A DNA stretch of 10,541 nt from assembly GCA_016793585.1 (NCBI GenBank), contig JAEUJR010000695.1, positions 1 to 10,541 of the forward strand, read 5' to 3'. Every line of letters starts with the position of its first letter. Position 1 is the stretch's first letter. Source of the DNA: Archangium sp. (GTDB lineage: Bacteria; Myxococcota; Myxococcia; Myxococcales; Myxococcaceae). A program made the position numbers and the translations under genes. The notes below the pieces were generated by a model that searched no databases, was not told the DNA's origin, and saw only the letters and a list, made by a program, of their open reading frames with translations. Below are positions 6,958 to 10,541 of the stretch, piece after piece.

Positions 6958-7635
6958 TCAGGGCTGGCCGTCTGGCAGGTGCACGGCCGGGTCGAACGTC
7001 TCGGGTCGCGTGAACGGAACGATGGCGCTGCGCACGTCGGCCTCGAGCAGCTTCGTCAGCGCGCGCCCGAAGTCGGCAGAGGGAACGACGCCCGGCCGCG
7101 GCACCTTCTCGATGCGCGACGAGATGCGCACCTCGTTCACCCGGCAGCCAGACGACCGGTGCTCGAAGCGCAGCACGCGAGAGAGCGCGAGCGTTCCGCC
7201 GAGGGCGATGGTGAGCAGGTGAGCGGTCGGCATGGGCGTGATGGCGCCCGCGCCGGTGATGAGCGTGTACGAGCCGCTCTCGCGCACCTTCGGCAGGAGT
7301 GTCGTCGCTGCGATCACGTGGCTGTCGAGCAGCATGCCGCGCACCTCGGGCCAGGAGGCCGCGGGCTGGTCTTCGAAGCGGCCCGGCCTCGTCCACCACC
7401 CGCCCATGCTGGCCACCACGTGGTCGACCTCCGTGAGCTGCGTCGCCAGGTCGCCTTCGAGCACCTCGACGTTCTGGCCCGCCCAGGTCTTGCGAAGAGC
7501 CGCCACGCCATCGGCGCTTCGGCTCGAGACGATGACGCGGGCGCCACGTCCGAGCGCGCCCTGGACTGCGCCTGCGCCGACGTTCCCTGTCGCGCCCAGC
7601 ACCACCACGGTCTTGCCCGTCAGCTCGTTCGTCAT
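6958..7635 (-). CDS. SDR-like NAD(P)-binding Rossmann protein lacking the usual catalytic Tyr/Lys
   Basis: 225 residues. The N-terminus (KTVVVLGATGNVGAGAV) contains GATGNVG at 14-20, the glycine-rich dinucleotide loop of an atypical/extended SDR, followed by the second strand ARVIVSSRS, whose Arg may read NADP. VVASMGGWW at about 73-81 occupies the place of the usual NNAG/SxGG strand. SYTLITGAGA (122-131) is the strand that normally carries the catalytic Ser. Where YxxxK is expected, before LSRVLRFE (151-158), the sequence is LTIAL (141-145), with neither Tyr nor Lys. It may bind NAD(P) without classical oxidoreductase chemistry. ATG at 7635 shares an ATGA overlap with the stop of the AraC-family gene, which indicates translational coupling. 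There is no Shine-Dalgarno in front, which fits coupling. In-frame codons upstream (to 7689) lie inside the regulator gene and are unlikely to be used. Confidence 0.8.
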   Translation of the reverse strand: MTNELTGKTVVVLGATGNVGAGAVQGALGRGARVIVSSRSADGVAALRKTWAGQNVEVLEGDLATQLTEVDHVVASMGGWWTRPGRFEDQPAASWPEVRGMLLDSHVIAATTLLPKVRESGSYTLITGAGAITPMPTAHLLTIALGGTLALSRVLRFEHRSSGCRVNEVRISSRIEKVPRPGVVPSADFGRALTKLLEADVRSAIVPFTRPETFDPAVHLPDGQP

Positions 7636-8645
7636 GCGCGGCGGGATAATGACGACCCGCGGAGTTCGCTCGGGCGCTTCCCCGTCCACCGTTTGAAGGC
7701 GCGCAGGAACGACGGCATGTCGGCGTAGCCGAGCGTGAAGGCGACCTCGGCGAGCGGCGCGTTCGTCTCGTTCACGTAGTGGAGCGCCACCTGATGCCGC
7801 ACCGACTCGAGCACCTCGGCGAACGACGTGCCGGCCTGCTCGAGCCGCCGCTGGAGCGTTCGCGAGCTGAGCTTGAGGCGCGAGGCAGTCGTCGAGATGC
7901 GCGGCGCGCCGGCGTGCAGCTCGTCGCGTAGCGCGTGGGCGGTGCGGCTGACGATGTCGTCACCGCGGGGCAGGGCGGCCAGCTCTTGCTCGGCGTACTT
8001 GTCCATCAACGCGAGCAGCGCGGCGTCGGCCGTCGGCACCTCGCGGGCGAGTAGCGAGGCGGGCAGCTCGATGCCGTTACCGTCGGCGTCGAAGCGCAGC
8101 TGGTTCGTGCCCATCGCCTTCTCGAGCGCGCTCGTGTCGGCCGGCTTCGCGTTCGAGAACCAGGCCTTCGACGGAGCCCAACGCTCCCGCAGCACCGCGC
8201 GCCCCATCTGCACGATGGCGACCACGTTGAACTCGTTGCCGTGCCGCCCGAGCCCGTCACGCCATGGCGGAAAGCGCTGGGTGAGCCGCCACGAGGCCCT
8301 CAGCTCGTCGAGCTCGTAGCGTGCGCCCGGGTTCACCAGCGCGCTCAACCGCACCAGCCGCTTCACCGCGGCGCCGAGCGTCGGAGCGCTGAAGGTTCCG
8401 TACTCGACGAGCCCGTACCGCCCGCGCGGCAGGTTCAACGCGAGCTGCACCCCGAAGTCTTCGGCTCGGCACACCGCCGCAGCCTCGACGAACAGCGTGC
8501 GCAACGTCGCCAGCTCGAGCTCGACCTGCACGGCCGTCGCCGCCGAGGGAGCGAGGCCGAAGCGTCGCGCGAACGCGACCTCGTCGGCGCCCGACGCCTT
8601 CACCGCCTGCAGCAGCGGCCCGACGGCCTGCGAGCGAATCGTCAT
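7632..8645 (-). CDS. AraC-family transcriptional regulator (arabinose-binding-type N-terminal domain)
   Basis: 337 residues. The C-terminal part has the two helix-turn-helix units of AraC/XylS proteins: helix-turn-helix 1 at about 250-270 (STTASRLKLSSRTLQRRLEQ) and helix-turn-helix 2 at about 298-319. The second is followed by the signature F-x-R-A-F-K-R-W-T-G-K-R-P-S-E-L-R (313-329). Residues about 20-205 match the arabinose_bd-type N-terminal domain found in OruR/ArgR-like regulators, including SAPTLGAAVKRLVRLSALVN at about 86-105. Length is typical of the subfamily (320-350). The start ATG at 8645 has GAGG ten bases upstream. It is the first gene of the operon and overlaps the Rossmann gene by 4 bp (ATGA). 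It lies divergent to the NTF2-like gene across 141 bp, so it probably controls one or both transcription units; the inducer is unknown. Confidence 0.92.
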   Translation of the reverse strand: MTIRSQAVGPLLQAVKASGADEVAFARRFGLAPSAATAVQVELELATLRTLFVEAAAVCRAEDFGVQLALNLPRGRYGLVEYGTFSAPTLGAAVKRLVRLSALVNPGARYELDELRASWRLTQRFPPWRDGLGRHGNEFNVVAIVQMGRAVLRERWAPSKAWFSNAKPADTSALEKAMGTNQLRFDADGNGIELPASLLAREVPTADAALLALMDKYAEQELAALPRGDDIVSRTAHALRDELHAGAPRISTTASRLKLSSRTLQRRLEQAGTSFAEVLESVRHQVALHYVNETNAPLAEVAFTLGYADMPSFLRAFKRWTGKRPSELRGSSLSRRA

Positions 8646-8786
8646 GGCCGTCGAACCTCGCTCAGAAGCACCGTGTTTCCGAGCGTCGTCGGTGGCGCGC
8701 GCTGCCAGTCGTTGTGGCGCGTGGGGAAAGTCACCCGTGCGCCGCCCCCGCTATCCACCCCGCCGTCCTTCGCCTCGGGTACCCTC
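8646..8786. promoter_or_regulatory. Divergent intergenic region between the AraC-family and NTF2-like genes
   Basis: The gap is 141 bp and is the only non-coding DNA upstream of either flanking gene, so it should hold both promoters and, if the regulator acts locally, its operator. I looked for -10/-35, sigma-54 and repeated half-sites and found nothing convincing. The GC-rich sequence hides weak boxes from reading by eye. Confidence 0.3.
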
Positions 8787-9371
8787 ATGACGATGCGCAT
8801 TCCCGCCAACCGCGCCGCTGCTCCTGCTGCTCCCACGACGCCGACTGCTGCCGCCGCTCCAACGGCCGCCACCGCCGAGCCCGCGACGGCTCCTGCTGGA
8901 TGGAAGCCGGTGACTCGTGCGGGGCCCGCCACCGTGAATGCGCCGTCTCCTCGAGAGGTCGCCACCACGTACTTCGAGGCGTTCGCGCGTGGCGATGCGA
9001 AGACGATGGGCGCTCAGTACGCGCCCAACGCGCGCTTCGACGACCCCATCTATTCGCTGCGGGGGCAGGGCGACATCGCGCACATGTGGAGCTCGTTGCT
9101 GAAGACGGGGAAGAACCTGTCGCTCGAGTCGCAGGTGCTCGAGAGCGATGGCAACCAGGTGAAGGTCGCCTGGCAGGCCGACTACACGCTGTTCGGCCGC
9201 AAGGTGCACAACGAGTCGGTCAGCACCATGGAGGTGCGCGACGGCCGCATCGTCAGCCAGCGAGATGACTGGTCGTGGTCGAAGTGGGCGAGGCAGGCGT
9301 TCCCGCTCGGTGGGCTCGTCGACAACGCGCTCGTGAAGCGCGGCCTGCTCGCGGTGCTCAACAGCATCTGA
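8787..9371 (+). CDS. NTF2/SnoaL-like nuclear transport factor 2 family protein
   Basis: 194 residues. Residues 8-38 are a low-complexity Ala/Pro/Thr tract with no hydrophobic signal peptide, so this is likely a disordered N-terminal tail in the cytosol. Residues about 53-165 form an NTF2/SnoaL-like domain: PREVATTYFEAFARGDAKTM (helix 1), YAPNARFDDPIYSLRG at about 78-93, typical of the cone-shaped pocket entrance, then beta strands VKVAWQADYTLFG and STMEVRDGRIVSQRDDWSW. Family members include small-molecule isomerases, cyclases and ligand-binding proteins; no catalytic assignment is possible. The C-terminal extension, about 166-194, is amphipathic. ATG 8787 was chosen; ATG 8793 is two codons downstream and equally possible, as neither has a strong ribosome site. 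The gene is divergent from the AraC-family regulator and abuts the convergent DoxX gene with no spacer. Confidence 0.8.
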   Translation: MTMRIPANRAAAPAAPTTPTAAAAPTAATAEPATAPAGWKPVTRAGPATVNAPSPREVATTYFEAFARGDAKTMGAQYAPNARFDDPIYSLRGQGDIAHMWSSLLKTGKNLSLESQVLESDGNQVKVAWQADYTLFGRKVHNESVSTMEVRDGRIVSQRDDWSWSKWARQAFPLGGLVDNALVKRGLLAVLNSI

Positions 9372-9728
9372 TCAGGTGTACGCCCACGCCCAGGCGATGA
9401 GCACGCCCTGCAACGGCAAGCGCACCCAGTGCGCCCACCGCGGCAGCTTCGTCTTGCCGAGGGGAAGGTCGTTCACCGCCATGTTCACGTTCGCGGGAAA
9501 GACCGCGATGAAGAGCGCGACCAGGCCCCACGCGGCGACATGCTGCGAGAACGGGAGCAACAGGCCCACGCCTCCGAGAATCTCGAACAGGCCGCTCACG
9601 TAGACGACGCCGCGCGGAGACGGCAGCTGCTTCGGCACGATGCGCTCGAAGCCCCTCGGCGACACGAAGTGCATCACGCCGGCGAAGGTCATGAACGCCG
9701 CCAGCACCCACTTGAGGACCTCGAGCAT
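9372..9728 (-). CDS. DoxX-family small integral membrane protein
   Basis: 118 residues, starting MLEVLKWVLAAFMTFAGVMHF. Four membrane segments are visible: about 4-20, 44-61, 64-82 and 99-117. Diagnostic stretches are F-E-R-I-V-P-x-x-L-P, VVYVSGLFEILGGVGLLLPF and WGLVALFIAVFPANVNMA, matching COG4270/DoxX-like proteins of 115-140 residues. Members are inner-membrane proteins of poorly known function, sometimes linked to redox or thiosulphate/quinone chemistry. The start was chosen because the family begins right before the first membrane helix; in-frame upstream ATG (9764) and further codons add a non-conserved extension. No Shine-Dalgarno is visible before either start, so the start is moderately uncertain. 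Its stop codon lies immediately next to the stop of the NTF2-like gene. Confidence 0.85.
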   Translation of the reverse strand: MLEVLKWVLAAFMTFAGVMHFVSPRGFERIVPKQLPSPRGVVYVSGLFEILGGVGLLLPFSQHVAAWGLVALFIAVFPANVNMAVNDLPLGKTKLPRWAHWVRLPLQGVLIAWAWAYT

Positions 9729-9916
9729 GGCGGCGGGTGTAACCGCGAAGGCCTCGATGCGCATGAGCGCCGTCAAGTCGTGTTCCGGGTCACCAGCATT
9801 CCACCCGACCCGAATCACCCTCGGCTGATCCGCCGCCGTGATGGGCGCGCCAACGCTGGCTCACGCTGACACCTGACGCACGCCGGGCCCACGCCTTGCT
9901 GTCACGAGTCGGCAGC

Positions 9917-10541
9917 ATGACCGCACCAGCTGATGTCAGCAGTCTGACGACCCACGACGCCGCGCTGGGCGAGCGTGCGGGCGACGTCTCGATGTCGGTG
10001 CGCATGGTCTCGGGAATGATGGCGGGCGTCGCCGAGTCGTTGTCGCGCACGTCGAACCAGCTCGAGGGCTACGAGGGCGAGGTCTCGAAGGCGCGCCAGG
10101 TCTCGGCCGAGCTGCAGGAGCGCATGAAGCAGCTCCTCGCCGTCGCCGACCAGGTGACGACGGTGCTCGCGCACATCGAGCGGGTCGCGCTGCAGACGCG
10201 GCTGCTGGCCTTCAACGCCACCATGGAGGCCGCGCGCGCCGGAGCGCAGGGCCGGGGCTTCGCCGTCGTCGCCAGCTCGGTGAAAGACCTCGCGAAGCAG
10301 ACCCACGACGCGACGCTCGAGATTCGGGAGGCGATGACGGCCATCTCGGGCGCCGCCTCCGAGACGAGCTGCCGCAGCCAGTCGCTCGACACCTCGCTGC
10401 AGACCATCACCAGCGCGACCCACACCTTCATCGAGAACCTGAAGGAGCAGGCCGAGGTCTCGACCGCCGCCTGCCGCTACGTCGACGAGGCCGCCGAGAG
10501 CGTCGACGGCATCGCCAAAGCGCTCACCGTTTCACCGCAGT
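9917..10541 (+). CDS. Methyl-accepting chemotaxis-type signalling protein (partial, 3' end beyond window)
   Basis: 208 codons are visible and the frame is open to the right edge. The chemoreceptor hairpin tip is plain: [23 protein letters not shown] at about 87-109 (QTRLLAFN then EAARAG), followed by [19 protein letters not shown]. Long heptad-like helices flank the tip, as in the cytoplasmic coiled coil that binds CheA/CheW. No transmembrane helix or signal peptide is seen in the first 86 residues, so this looks cytosolic with a very short N-terminal arm and no obvious sensor domain upstream of the tip; a sensor could follow beyond the window. The tip differs from the consensus, with Arg for the usual Asn after QT and Ala for the Glu after ARAG. 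The ATG at 9917 has only a weak GAG upstream, so the start is uncertain, but ORF extension upstream adds only low-similarity sequence. The gene is divergent from the DoxX gene. Confidence 0.85.
   Translation, partial: MTAPADVSSLTTHDAALGERAGDVSMSVRMVSGMMAGVAESLSRTSNQLEGYEGEVSKARQVSAELQERMKQLLAVADQVTTVLAHIERVALQTRLLAFNATMEAARAGAQGRGFAVVASSVKDLAKQTHDATLEIREAMTAISGAASETSCRSQSLDTSLQTITSATHTFIENLKEQAEVSTAACRYVDEAAESVDGIAKALTVSPQ

Noticed and set aside
6947..6959. Hairpin GACAG-CTT-CTGTC at the end of the Rossmann gene
   Set aside because: It has 5-bp arms without a T-run, lies next to the stop codon, and is not enough to call a terminator.
6296..7222. Plus-strand open frame of 308 codons
   Set aside because: Shadow across the ATP-grasp and Rossmann genes on the opposite strand; Ser/Arg-rich with no family resemblance.

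Overview
The window is GC-rich, tightly packed bacterial DNA. It encodes long surface lipoproteins with a Gly/Ser/Ala linker, carboxypeptidase-regulatory-like and PKD-like modules, a DUF2330 secreted protein and a cytosolic chemoreceptor-like protein. This combination suggests a myxobacterium (Myxococcota, former Deltaproteobacteria). That placement is inferred from protein style and base composition; no rRNA or marker gene is present. I see no tRNA, rRNA, insertion sequence, phage gene, CRISPR array or origin.

Left part (1-5697), envelope proteins. A DUF2330 protein runs off the left edge on the minus strand, with a candidate sigma-54 (-24/-12) promoter in front of it. Upstream of it on the same strand is a Cys-rich lipoprotein with one CxxCH haem-attachment-type motif. 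Divergent from that, across 127 bp, is an 1127-residue lipoprotein: three beta-sandwich modules, a perfect 15-bp-unit Gly/Ser/Ala repeat, two PKD-like modules and a probable C-terminal beta-propeller. All three are expected to be exported.

Middle part (5701-8645), a minus-strand operon. The order of transcription is an AraC-family regulator, an SDR-like Rossmann protein (ATGA stop/start overlap) and an ATP-grasp ligase (short gap). The Rossmann protein lacks the usual SDR catalytic Tyr/Lys. The pathway is not recognisable from sequence alone.

Right part (8787-10541). An NTF2/SnoaL-like protein is divergent from the regulator across 141 bp and may share its control. It converges with a small DoxX-family membrane protein with no spacer at all. 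After a 188-bp divergent gap, a chemoreceptor-type signalling protein without a visible membrane segment runs off the right edge.

Genes fill nearly all of the window. The longest gap is 188 bp, and two convergent pairs (5697/5701 and 9371/9372) have essentially no intergenic DNA. I did not find a clearly novel multi-gene system. The regulator/Rossmann/ATP-grasp operon and the CVCCH lipoprotein are the best candidates for a second look.
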